DNA of 64,000 bases from Euglena gracilis (Eukaryota; Euglenida; Euglenophyceae; Euglenales): contig CP154956.1 of the NCBI GenBank assembly GCA_039621445.1, positions 17,365,562 to 17,429,561 of the forward strand, in the 5' to 3' direction. The notes beneath the pieces were generated by a model that saw nothing but the letters and a program-made list of their open reading frames with translations, did no database searches and was not told the origin of the DNA. The number at the start of each line of letters is the position of its first letter. The first letter of the stretch is position 1. Of this stretch, positions 1 through 9,121 are shown piece after piece. The position numbers were made by a program, and so were the translations under genes.

Positions 1-420
1 GCAGTGCAGGGTGGGTCCTCTGATTTTGTTTTTTTTTATGTTTATCTAGTTGTTTTGAGACGCCATACATTTTTTTCCTGACTGCCGGGGGGGTCTCTGG
101 GAACCCCTCGGTATTAAGGCATGTGGTAGGGGGCGCAGCCCCCTGTCCTGACCACCCCCTCCTTGGCAGGTTGCAAGAATTGCAAAAAAAAAATTCCAGC
201 GCTGTGCACTGGGAAATGCAAAAAAGGCTCCTCCCCGCCCTCATTCTTGATGCCATCATTAAACATTTTTCACGTGGAATAATACCCAAACATCAAAAAA
301 ATGTGAAATATGCTTATCCAAGAAGTCATACACGTGACATAAAAGTGAGATGTTTTGGATTTGTTCTCAAAGATAAATCAGGGATATTACAACAATTTTG
401 GACTGGCACCCAGCCCTTTG
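1..420. other. No gene seen; low-complexity start of window
   Basis: I see T-rich and G/C-rich stretches with A-runs near 185 and 295 and no recognisable protein. The open frame across 123-539 has no family features and runs into the inverted-repeat element that follows, so I do not call it. Confidence 0.6.
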
Positions 421-826
421 ACCTACCTCCCCCCCCCTTGTCTAAGCACCACCCTTGTCTAAGCACCACCCCCCACGGTTCTTACCCATCTTTTTACAGG
501 TCATCGTCAGGGGGAGGTTTATTTTGTGTGCATTTTTAAGGGAAATTTTTCAAACATTTCGAAATTTCTGCAACTTCTGAGAACTGATTTGGTGAGGTAT
601 TGTTGATTTCTGCATCCAAATGTGTGTAAGTTCAACAGTGGACCTCCAAATTAAGGTGAATTTTTTTTTCGGCGCAAAGCGCCGGATTTTTTTTGCATTC
701 AAAATTTACCCCCTTGTCTAAGCACCACCCCCCCTGGTTCTTACCCATATTTTGGCAAAATAAGCACCACCCCCCGGTTCTTACCTATCTTTTCCGGTTC
801 TTAGACAAGGGGGGGGGGAGGTACGA
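421..826. repeat. Foldback element with poly(C)/poly(G) termini, family A
   Basis: The left end reads CCTACCTC, about nine C, then TTGTCTAAG. The right end is its reverse complement (CTTAGACAAG, a G-run, GAGGTACG), giving terminal inverted repeats of about 25 bp. Inside, a short unit containing AAGCACCACC, a C-run and GGTTCTTACC recurs about four times. There is no coding capacity. This is probably a small non-autonomous TIR element. I could not identify a target-site duplication. Confidence 0.65.
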
Positions 827-1295
827 CAAAACCGAAAATTTCTAGTTGCCTTGCAGTTTTGAGGAAGTGGGGGGAATGTGCCCCCCCCCCTTCATGTTGG
901 CACCGTCTCTCTGGGGACACCCTGGGATCCAGGAAAATAGCCCCCTCAAAGATGGCCAAAAAAGCCTTTGGCGCTGTTTCTTGGGAGTTTTTTTTTCCCC
1001 TCCCACACCCCCCCCAGAGCGGGTTTGGACCAAAAACCTGTCAGTCATTTTGGACCCAAGGGGGGACCCCACAAAATCACAATAACAACAATTATGCAAC
1101 TCTGAGGAGGAGGAGGATGATGATCTGATGGTGGTGATGATGATGGTATTATGATTCTCCCCGCCCCCTTCTTGGGAATCATCAACAGGTTTTCAGCGTC
1201 TCTGGTCTCGGCCCATCTGTCAGGATCAAAATCCATTTCCTTGTGACTGTCAAACCCCGGAAGGGGTCAGGCCACCGTAAGTCACTCTATATATA

Positions 1296-1327
<32 letters not shown>

Positions 1328-1340
1328 TCACCCACATCCA
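827..1340. repeat. Gene-free stretch ending in a (TA)n microsatellite
   Basis: No gene is seen. There is a purine-rich GAG/GAT stretch near 1104-1150 and a nearly pure alternating TA tract at about 1288-1327 with one interruption. Everything else is G/C-run-rich intergenic or intronic DNA. Confidence 0.7.
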
Positions 1341-1734
1341 ACCCCTGGATCTGAGTGGGTGAAATGATGACAGAGCGGCTGACCAACGACCGCAGGCAGC
1401 GGGAAGCAGGCAGCGGGCAGGTACTCTGAGCCCCCGCCCCCCCCCCGGGCCTGGGGGGTGCTGATCAAATTCAGTCTACCCTGTGGATGGCTTCCGGTTG
1501 ACCGATGCCGTAGCACAGGCGCTGCAGATTCACACTGCAGGGTCCCCCAAGGCCGTTTCCAATGAGCGCAGCCGCAGCTCAGAGGGGCCAGCCAGGCTTT
1601 CACAATTGCTTGTATTTGAGGTTCCTGCTTTTTCTATTGGCGCGTCCAGTATGGCAGGTGGCTGTTTTGCCGTATATCCCATTTCTCTGCAGCAATGTTT
1701 TGCCCTCGCCAAATTTGAAGTTTTGCGGAAAAAG

Positions 1735-1890
1735 GCCATCTGGCCCCAAAACTGGAAAACGATTAGGGGTTCCCATTATGGTCTCCGGGATAGGTATTCT
1801 TGTGTGCCCTCTAGATCAGTTCCCAGAGGTGTGAAAGACATGCAGCTATCATAAAACTTGCAAGAAATAAACAGTTTTGGAGGGGTGGAA
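1735..1890 (+). repeat. Dispersed repeat family C, copy 1
   Basis: This segment is similar to 40243-40400. Shared landmarks, in the same order, are GCCATCT, GGGGTTCCC followed by TTATG, a CGGGA block, AAACTTGCAAGAAAT and a TTTGGAGGG block. The second copy lies in intron 7 of the MFS gene. No protein or RNA family is recognised. It is probably an old interspersed element. Confidence 0.55.
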
Positions 1891-2070
1891 GATGACCCCA
1901 AATGGCAGTACAATGTGTTCCCCTTAGGGTGAGCCACAATGTGGCCGCCACATGGTATCTACTCCCATGGAGGTTGTTTGGATCCCCAATTTTATTGGAA
2001 TCTTTTGCCGAACTGAACCTTCACTGCAGCAAACTTTGCTGAAGCCTGGGGTTGTTGGGCGCTGTGGGCA

Positions 2071-2253
2071 GCCCCATCCCAACGATGACGAAGGAGCAGG
2101 TGGAGCAGGCGGCGCGGGACGGGCAGCCGCTGGTGGTGGTGGAGGACTGGGTCCACGACGTCGGGGAGTTCCTCGAGGGCCACCCCGGTGGGGAGGTGAT
2201 CCTCACCAAGTATTTTGGCCGCGACGCCACGACCGCGTTCAACGGGGCCCGGT
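2071..2253 (+). CDS. Cytochrome b5-like heme-binding domain, exon 1 (desaturase C-terminus)
   Basis: This exon encodes the first part of a cytochrome b5 domain: a hydrophobic lead (LVVVEDWVHDV), then EFLEGHPGGEVIL with the heme-ligand HPGG motif, then GRDATTAFNG. Fused b5 domains at the C-terminus of OLE1-type delta-9 acyl-CoA desaturases have this layout. There the domain passes electrons to the di-iron centre at the ER membrane. An acceptor-like GCAG lies just before 2071, and the open frame before the first Met (2085) suggests an internal exon of a longer protein. No desaturase histidine boxes are seen upstream in the window. The exon ends at CGGT, one base into a codon. A stand-alone b5 protein starting at 2085 is possible but less likely. 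Confidence 0.8.
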
Positions 2254-2933
2254 ACGCCCAGGGTCTGCCTGCGTGCAGCCACTGATCTCTGACGCGAACC
2301 TTCCCAAATCCACAGAAAATTCTTCTTTATGTTCAAAAGCTTGGTGTCTGGTAGTTCCTACCCCTCCTTTTGTTGAATGCCTTCCTCCCCCTGGCCGGGG
2401 GACCTGGATACATGTTTCAGAGGACCGATGTTCACAAGTTTCACCTTCACGTTGCGTACAAAAGGATTTTTATAACAAAAAGGGAGTTGCCCACACAAGG
2501 CATATGTGACACCAAAGATTTTTATTATTTTAGGACCTCCAAAGAGTTGCAACTAAATGGATTTGCACTTGAGGATCCTCAAACCTTTTTCACGACATTT
2601 TGAGGATGCTCAAACCTCCTCAAACGGCATTTGAAGATGCTCACAATCGTCCTCCTATGCCACCCCCCCCCAACACGTTACCGCCTCCCTTTGACCCTGG
2701 GCCTTTGCAGTCAATTTGCCCCGCCAAAGTTTCGGCAGCATCTTCACACTGATTAACTGAAGCAATTTTCCTTGCAATGAGAATCTCCACCTCCCGGGTG
2801 ATTGGGTGATCCTGGGGTCTTTAAGCAATGCCCTGGCCACCATAGCCCAAGAATTTGTCGTTTTGGAGCCCGTATTGGCTCATTTGTCAGCCCCCTCCCC
2901 CCCTCCCACCTGCCACAAAAGACCCTGCTCGCA
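2254..2933 (+). other. Nonconventional intron bounded by inverted repeats
   Basis: The 680-nt intron begins ACGCCCAGGGTCT and ends AGACCCTGCTCGCA. The ends are near-perfect reverse complements, with CAG at +6 to +8 and CTG at -9 to -7. Removing it joins CGG-T to AC-CAC and yields FNGARYHSRAARALL, matching the conserved YxHSxAAR(x)LL end of b5-fused desaturases. The available GT (2252) and AG (2921) would shift the frame. The second copy of this intron's 3' part begins right after the assembly gap. Confidence 0.8.
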
Positions 2934-3025
2934 ACCACTCCCGGGCCGCACGGGCCCTCCTTGCGAAAATGCGGGTCGCCAAGCTGGTCACCAGCGTGCC
3001 AAAGGTCCGAGGGCTGGAGGAGTGA
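2934..3025 (+). CDS. Cytochrome b5-like domain, exon 2 and C-terminus
   Basis: This exon completes the b5 domain with HSRAARALLAKMRVAKL, which carries the second heme-ligand histidine and the conserved LLAxMRVA helix. It ends about a dozen residues later at TGA (3023-3025). It has the high GC and GC3 expected of host exons here, unlike the AT-richer transposon exons. The phase (2 nt, then codons) fits exon 1 exactly once the inverted-repeat-bounded intron is removed. Confidence 0.8.
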
Positions 3026-3785
3026 TGTGCATCGCCCGCCACCTCACCCCCCCTCTGCTCTCCGCTTCCCCATCCAATGCGCTTTGCTTTTTTTCAAAAA
3101 GGAAAGTTTTTGTTCAGAATGGGATTGAAGTTTTGTTTGTGCTGTTCCCGCTTAGCTGGAATCAAGTGTTTGCAGGAGGGATGGTCCAGATTGAGAGCCA
3201 AATTTTTCTGCGTGCAAGAATTTTTCCCAACTCAGCAATATTTGCCGCGCGCACACACATATGCAGACATGCACCTCTGTGCCCATGGCATACAGGGAGT
3301 GTACACACATGTGTTCTCCTAGGGGAGGGTTTATTGGCATTGACACTTGGCACATTATAATGATGAAATGGATGGTTTTTTTAATGGTTTCTCTGCTACT
3401 GTGCAGCACAAAGGCAAAGCAGTGAAAGCTTTTGACCCCTCTGGCCCACCGCATGACTTCATCGCCTAGCCATGACCCCCGCTCAAGCTCTGATGTGCTC
3501 CCCACACTGCTCCTTTTGTTTGAAATAATTCTTTGATTATACCCCAGGAAGTTGTCACACTTTAAACTGTTAAAGACGGCTAAAAGGTTGTCACCTGCCC
3601 ACCTGGAAGTGGTCACCTCGGCCATGTCGGGACGTCATGTTGAAAAAATTGATCGCATCATAAAATCATTTTTTAACAGATTTTCAGCAGATTTTTCAAA
3701 AATTTGGCATGCACCAGATGCAAGAGCGACCCCCCCCTCCAACTCAGGCTTAATTTTAAGTTGGTGCCGACCCCACCCGGGGGGG
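3026..3785. other. No gene seen downstream of the b5 exon
   Basis: This is the presumed 3' UTR and intergenic DNA. Open frames exist on both strands (for example 3152-3625) but they overlap one another, lack family motifs and are simply repeated in the second copy. Nothing else is recognised. Confidence 0.6.
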
Positions 3786-3900
3786 GTTCCTGCCTGGTGT
3801 AAGGGGTCCCTGGCAACTCACCACAGCAAACTGGTCCAGAAGCGAAGTTAGCGCCGGCCATAAACAGACAGACAAGAAGCCTTACTGCCACTAAGGGGGA
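3786..3900 (+). repeat. Dispersed repeat family B, truncated copy
   Basis: This piece matches the 3' two-thirds of family B: GGGGTCCCTGG, an ACTCACCACA block, CCAGAAGCGAAG, TTAGCGC, CATAAACAGA, AAGAAGCC, then a TGCAACT/TGCCACT-AGGG tail. Fuller copies lie at 5456-5612 and 39149-39318. It is SINE-like in size, but I see no tRNA A/B boxes or 3' tail. Confidence 0.6.
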
Positions 3901-4179
3901 CCACCCACGCATGCTGTGGGGCCACGTGCTCACATGGCAGCCAGAAGCGGTGACCGCACACCATTCAATTTTTGGTGATGTTTGGCAGTGGTGGGAACGT
4001 CGCCAAAGCGAGGGTGCCCATGGCCCTGACAGGTTTGGCGGGAAATTTCTGAAGTTTGGCCAGACATTGGGGTTTTCTGTGCAATAATTTCCTTTTACAA
4101 ATTTTGGGGGGAAATTCGGAAATAAGAATGCTCTGCAATATGGCTGAAATCAGGGGTTGTTTCTTAGTCGTGGACCCGG

Positions 4180-4270
4180 GGGGGGGGTCCGGCTGAGCAT
4201 TGGTGTAGAAATTGGGGGGGGGGCGACCTCCCCCCCCCCGAGACTTTTTCGCCCCCAATAATTTTTTTGA
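4180..4270. repeat. G/C-run palindromic patch
   Basis: Alternating G and C homopolymers (GGACCCGGGGG, then GGGGGCGACCTCCCCC) can fold on themselves. The patch resembles the poly(C)/poly(G) ends of the larger foldback elements but has no clear partner end. Confidence 0.45.
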
Positions 4271-4423
4271 CTCAGATTTTTTTGCCCCCTCCCCCAAGAA
4301 AAATTTACCCTCCAAAATTTTTTTACTATTCTCCTTTGCAGATCAATGAAAAACTTTTCTCCCATTAAGAACTCAACTTTTCCTTGAACTTTTGGGTGTT
4401 TTTGCTGGGACATCGCTGCCATC

Positions 4424-4810
4424 TTACCGCCCTTCGGGTGGCAAAACAAGTCCAGAACTCATGGGTCGGTGAGGACGAAAGTCTTCCTTGTTTTTAATTT
4501 GGGGTTGTTGTTTGTGAATTTTTCCACTGTTGTCTCGCCGCCCTTCGGGCGGCAACAGGAAACACATGTATCTTGACTTGGCTTCCAACGTTCAAATTTT
4601 GGGGGAAGGTTTTTGGAAAATTGCATACCCCCCCCCCCTTATTGTCCCACCGACCTGCCCCCGGGAGGCCCGATCGGACAATAAGGGGGGGGGGACAATA
4701 AGGGGGTACCAAAGGAATTTCATTGGCCGGGCCAAAAAATCCCCCGTCGGCCGGGGCCCAGGGACAATAAGGGGGGGGGGGGTACCGTCCAGCCGCCCTT
4801 CGGGCCGCAA
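4424..4810. repeat. Three CCGCCCTTCGGG hairpins
   Basis: The motif CCGCCCTTCGGG followed by (C/T)GG or CCGCAA occurs at about 4427, 4537 and 4792. The middle one folds into a 6-bp GCCGCC/GGCGGC stem with a five-base CTTCG loop. All three recur in the second copy. Function is unknown. Confidence 0.55.
4624..4788. repeat. Foldback element with poly(C)/poly(G) termini, family B
   Basis: The left end is TACC, a C-run, then CTTATTGTCC. The right end is GGACAATAAG, a G-run, then GGTACC. A third GGACAATAAG copy with a G-run sits internally near 4676-4712. At about 165 bp it has no coding capacity and shares the terminal design of the element at 421-826. Confidence 0.6.
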
Positions 4811-5455
4811 TCGATCAAAACGGCTCTTTCTTCGCATTTCGCACTTGTTGAATAGCTGTCGCTTTGGTGTCTGGGTGCCTGCCCAGAGGCACCTGGTTGC
4901 CCCTTGGCCACCCTTGTGGCCAGCAGGGAAAATGGGGGGAGCGAGGGGAAGACAGAGGGAATCCCCGCGGAGACCTGCAGCCGAAAACGCAACTCCGATG
5001 CTTTTGCAGGGGTGCATGGCGCTTTGTGCGACCACCCGGGGGATATGGCAGGGGGGTCTTCAGGCTCGCCGGCCTAGAAGGACTGACTGCACCCCCAGCA
5101 ACCCAACCCCAAAGGGGAAGCCAGCAGAGAGAGCAGAGAGGGACCCACCTGTGACCGCCCAAACCAACCCTGGACAGGGCACGGAGCGCGGGTGCCAGTA
5201 TGTAAGGAACTGCTGGTACCCAGTAGCACACTACCCACCCGCCACCCGCCCTAAGGCCGGGATTTGGTGACCCAGGCCTGCTGACACTGCAGGACTGTGA
5301 GGCCACATTGGAATTTTCAAGTCATGGCGTTGTGCCTGCATCATGCATCCCCCACACAGAAAAGTGGGAAGAGGGCAGGAGGCAAGAGCAGGACTGGGGC
5401 ACAAAGCTGTCGACCCACCCACAGGAACCACGCCAACCACACAAGGTGAGTGCAT
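4811..5455. other. No recognisable gene; GC-rich stretch
   Basis: Several overlapping open frames cross this GC-rich DNA in five frames (for example 4815-5306 on the - strand), as expected of stop-poor composition. None shows domain motifs. I cannot exclude a short host exon. Confidence 0.45.
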
Positions 5456-5612
5456 GTCCCTACAGCGCTGAAATTAGACCAGAGTTGCTCACCCGGCCAG
5501 GGGGAGCTGGTATAAGGGTCCCTGGCCACTCAACACACAGCAAACTGGGCCTGTGGGCCAGAAGCGAAGTTAGCGCAGATAAACAGACAAGAAGCCTTCG
5601 TGCAACTAAGGG
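5456..5612 (+). repeat. Dispersed repeat family B, copy 2
   Basis: It runs from TCCCTACAGCGCTGAAATTA through a GAGTTGCTCACCCGGCCAGG block, GGGTCCCTGGCCACTCA and CAGAAGCGAAGTTAGCGC to AAACAGACAAGAAGCC and an AACTAAGGG tail. It is collinear with 39149-39318, which lies in an intron of the MFS gene. No coding potential is seen. Confidence 0.65.
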
Positions 5613-5714
5613 GGTTCCTGCTTGGGCAGGCACTCCAAGGCACCCAAGTCCCACCCCCCAGGGGGGGGGGGTTGGGGTCCCAGCAAATGTGGAATCCCAA
5701 CTTTTGGTTACCTC

Positions 5715-5758
5715 AGCCTCCGCGGAGGCTGGTTACCCTAGAGCCTCCGCGGAGGCAA
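5715..5758. repeat. Paired GCCTCCGCGGAGGC palindromes
   Basis: Two copies of the 14-bp perfect palindrome GCCTCCGCGGAGGC are separated by about 17 bp, each followed or preceded by GGTTACC/AACC-type flanks. The arrangement can form a cruciform or a protein-binding pair. Role unknown. Confidence 0.6.
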
Positions 5759-5759
5759 C

Positions 5760-6411
5760 CAGTTTTGTAACGTGGGCCATGTCTGAAAAAAAGAGAAATA
5801 TTTTACGGGTTGACGCCAACCCCCCCCCACGCCCCTCCCCATTGCCCCCACACTAATCCCATTTGCCATTTACACCATGTCCGCCAAACTTGTTCAAAAC
5901 CATTAATCCATTTGCCGCAAAAACGACACGTCCGCCTGATTTTGCTTTTATCGTTTACCCATTCAAGCCCTGCGTCTGCTGTGGGGACCGGCACCCTCCC
6001 AATCGGGCTTTGATGTGGCTTTTTTCACATCCTGACATCCTGCAAGCACCCGGCCCCCGCTCCGCCCTGGGTGCCCCCGAGGCCTCCACCCCCCCTCCTC
6101 TGTCGTGGTGGCCCCCGGCCCACCGCCGGCGCCATTCAGATCTCCGGGCGCTGGCCGGTCGGCTGTCCGTCGGGTACCCCAACTGAGATTGGAACGATAG
6201 GTGCACAAAATATTTCCAACAATATTTGTCTCTGTCGTGGAGTTTGTTGCATGTCAGCTCGCTTGGGAGTTAGCTTGGAATGGAAAGCAAAGGGGGACTC
6301 TTGGCATCATCCTCTCGTGAACGTCCAGCATGTCCGTGCCACACATGCCACACCAGTGGTTGAGACATAGAATAGTGATGTATCTTGGGGAAAGGGTAAA
6401 TCCCCCCACAT
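5760..6411. other. No recognisable gene
   Basis: The GC-rich block at 6060-6190 is open in several frames and could hide a host exon, but no family motif is visible in any frame. The rest is AT/GC mosaic. Confidence 0.4.
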
Positions 6412-6802
6412 TAAACCCCCCCACCACTTATAAACCCCCCCCCCACCTATAACCCCCCCCCCTCGGGCCGACCAACCAAACCGGGACCTATAACCCCCCC
6501 CCCCCCCTCAGGGAAGAAAAATGAAAGCCGCCGGGGACGATTTTTTTCGGCCGCAAAACCACTCAAAAACTGATTTTTTTGACAATTTTTTCAGACCGAC
6601 CATCATCAAAAATGCCATTTTTGACCAAAATTGTTAAAAATGGCCAATTTTGGGGGTTTTCGGGGTCATTTTTGGGGGTCGGATTTTCACCAACAATTCC
6701 GGGACCTATAACCCCCCCCCACCTATAACCCCCCCCCCCTTCGGCTGACCAACCAAACCGGATCCTATAAACCCCGGGGGGTTTATAAGTGGGGGGGGGT
6801 TA
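6412..6802. repeat. Foldback element with poly(C)/poly(G) termini, family C
   Basis: The left end AAACCCCCCC plus CACTTATAAAC and the right end GTTTATAAGTG plus GGGGGGGTT are inverted. Internal ACCTATAACC C-run units recur about four times, two of them followed by GACCAACCAAACCGG. At about 390 bp it is non-coding and repeated in the second copy at about 50009-50397. Confidence 0.65.
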
Positions 6803-8355
6803 GGCCCGACGTTCATTTTTTGGGGTCCGTTGCTGAAAATCCCAAGGGGGGTCTTGTTTTTGGGGGGGGGGTCCACTCTTTGGATTTTTTGGGGGGCAAT
6901 TTTTGGTTGAAACCCCAATCCATCCAGTTTGGTGTTAATTTGTGTGTTTTCGGGGGGGAGGGGATGGTAGACAAACAAAAAGGAATGCATACCCTCCCCT
7001 TCTCCTCAGGTGACAACTTTTCCCCGCTCTTGTTCCCATAGGGTGGGTGTGAGATTTTAGTTGAATAGTATTGCAGTACCCAGTCCCTCCCCAGGAAGCT
7101 GTCATTTTGGGCCAGTAGTTGTAGACATGTCAAGCTATGACGACTTTCTGGTTTTTGGAGTGGGATCAGAAGAACAGGTGCCCAAAATTGTTAGGATCTG
7201 GACTGAATTGGAAACCATGTTGTAATAAGCCATGCACCGTCTCTTTCTCCGCGCCATTCTCTTTTATGGTGGTTCGGGGAGGTCTTATTTAGATTCATGG
7301 CAGGGTTCGATGCTCCTCAAACCCTGACCCCATGTGCAGAGACCAGTCTTGCATAACCAATAAACCCCTTGTCAAAATGTTTTCAATTTCGGAATTATTT
7401 TTTAAATTTTCTTTTTGCATTTCCCCCCCCAAAAACATCCTCACAGCATTTCTAAAAGCTTGGTGTAAGTGCAAATCTGTTGGGGCATAATTCTCCACAA
7501 TTAATAATTACCGTGCTCCAGAGGTTTTTCTTTTTCTTGGGCAGCCTTGCAACTTTTTCCCAGTCATATGTTCCCCCCCTTCATCCCTTTGTCTCAGCAC
7601 CACCCCACCCACCAACCTGTATTTTACCCACATCAATACCTTCCTGGTCAATGCCAGTCAATGCCCACCTTTTTCGGGTGGGAGGTAGCATGCTATTGTC
7701 CAGGGGTGGTCAGATGGTGGTGGATGTTGCATCGTGGCAACTGGTGGTTTTTGGGTTTGCCCCCCCCCGGAATGTGGCCAAAGTGATCCCTCAATGCTAA
7801 AGTGCTCAAATTTTCTCTCGAAAAATGCATAATTTTGAGCAATTGTGTGGGGGAGGACTGAGAATCAATTTTTTTTTGTGGCAGTGGATGGTTGCTCTTC
7901 GTCAGTGCCTCCACCCCCCTTGTCCAGCAACTGGCCGAGTCCAATGACCACCCCCCTGGTTAGACGGTCCTTCTTTGATGCAATGTTTGTTCTGTAAGTA
8001 TGGGAATAATGTGTCATGTATTGTTTATTTCTCTTGCTTTATTTCGCTTTATTTTTCCATTTTTTTGCAGAAAAAAATGGCTCAAAAGAACAAAAATGGC
8101 AAAAAAAGGTAAAAGGCACAGCAAAAAAATGGCTGAACATGCCAAAAAAAATCGTGAGAGAAATGGCCAATGGCCCCAAAGAACAGGACAGATTATCCAA
8201 GATGGCTAAGATTGATTGTGACAAAAGGATTAGTTGCTACAATTTGGCTGGAAATTGTCAAGAAAAAAAATCCAAATGTGGTCAAAAAAATAGCCAAAAG
8301 TGGGTATGGGTATGATCTCCATTAGGTGCATTGGATAGTGGCGGATAAATAGCGG
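6803..8355. other. No recognisable gene
   Basis: Open frames such as 7480-7800 and 8016-8315 (K-rich, from A-runs) lack family signatures. The stretch near 7575 resembles the CACCACCCC units of the 421-826 element. Nothing else is supported. Confidence 0.5.
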
Positions 8356-8596
8356 AACACCTGAAAATTTTGTGGGTCATACCCAACCCCAGCCCCAAAA
8401 CCTCTGCCAACCCGGTGTGTGCACATGAGCATGCCCTGCCCCACGCAGCAGTGCCCCAGCAGCTCCCCCAACGCCTTCCAGTGAGAGCAACTACCAGCAC
8501 AACTAGTACAACTACTAGTTGCCCCTACTACTACCACATGGGCTGGCATAGGCTTTGGGGCTGGGGTTGGGTATGACCCACATAATTTTCAGGTGT
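8356..8596. mobile_element. MITE with ~50-bp terminal inverted repeats
   Basis: The left arm (8356-8410) begins ACACCTGAAAATTTTGTGGG and continues through CATACCCAACCCCAGCCCC to CTCTGCCA. The right arm (8543-8596) is its reverse complement with a few mismatches. The spacer carries (ACT/AGT)n. At about 240 bp and non-coding, it is a typical MITE. A lone arm of the same family lies at 37424-37482. Confidence 0.75.
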
Positions 8597-8884
8597 GCCA
8601 TTATTAATGCCCCTAATAGTTGTGGACCAACCCCTCTCTGCGTAACTGAGGGGGCGGTGATTTCGACAAAGCGACCATTTTGGGCAAAAGCGGCCAAAAA
8701 AAATGCCGCTTTTCGCCCAGAATGGTCGCTTTGTTGAAGCCGCCTCCACCTCATGCTGACAGGGGTTGGTACCTCGCATTAATCAAAGATGGTGTCCGGT
8801 GCTGCTCACTGCAACATGGGCTTCTTCGGCCCCTTGCAGGGATTTTTTTAAGTTTGGACCCCCGGCAGGGGGGGGGCAAAATAT

Positions 8885-8976
8885 GCACCGTGCAGTTTTT
8901 GCAGTTTTTTGCAGTTTTTACGTTTTTGGTTTTTTGCAGTTTTTTGCAGTTTTTTGCGGTTTTTTGCAGTTTTTTT
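8885..8976 (+). repeat. GCAGTTTTTT decamer array
   Basis: About seven to eight imperfect tandem units of TTTTTTGCAG follow the lead GGCAAAATATGCACCGTGCAG. A second array of the same decamer in the same orientation lies on the far side of the hAT gene (11059-11125). Reverse-complement arrays are at 35026-35105 and 38418-38575. The array looks like a structural part of a repeat family. Confidence 0.7.
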
Positions 8977-9121
8977 CCCCTCAAATAAGGCACATGTGCA
9001 TTTTTTTGCAGTTTTCAGTTTTTGAAAAAGTTGAAAACATATGTTTTGATGTGCTCCAAGGCTAGAGGGTTTCAAAAAGAACATCAATGCAATTCCATCA
9101 CATGTTTTGGACAGCCACAAA

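Noticed and set aside
655-680. Spliced-leader-like TTTTTTTTCG string
   Set aside because: Too short and low complexity to call; it is followed by the common GGCGCAAAGCGCC hairpin of dispersed repeats.
1288-1327. Possible origin or promoter in the TA tract
   Set aside because: A plain dinucleotide microsatellite; nothing else supports a regulatory role.
2085-2285. Stand-alone 67-residue b5 protein ending at TGA 2283
   Set aside because: It would lack the second heme histidine and helix that lie in frame in exon 2; the tail after FNGAR is intron sequence.
4592-5306. Long overlapping frames on both strands
   Set aside because: GC-rich stop-poor DNA; open in most frames at once and no motif in any.
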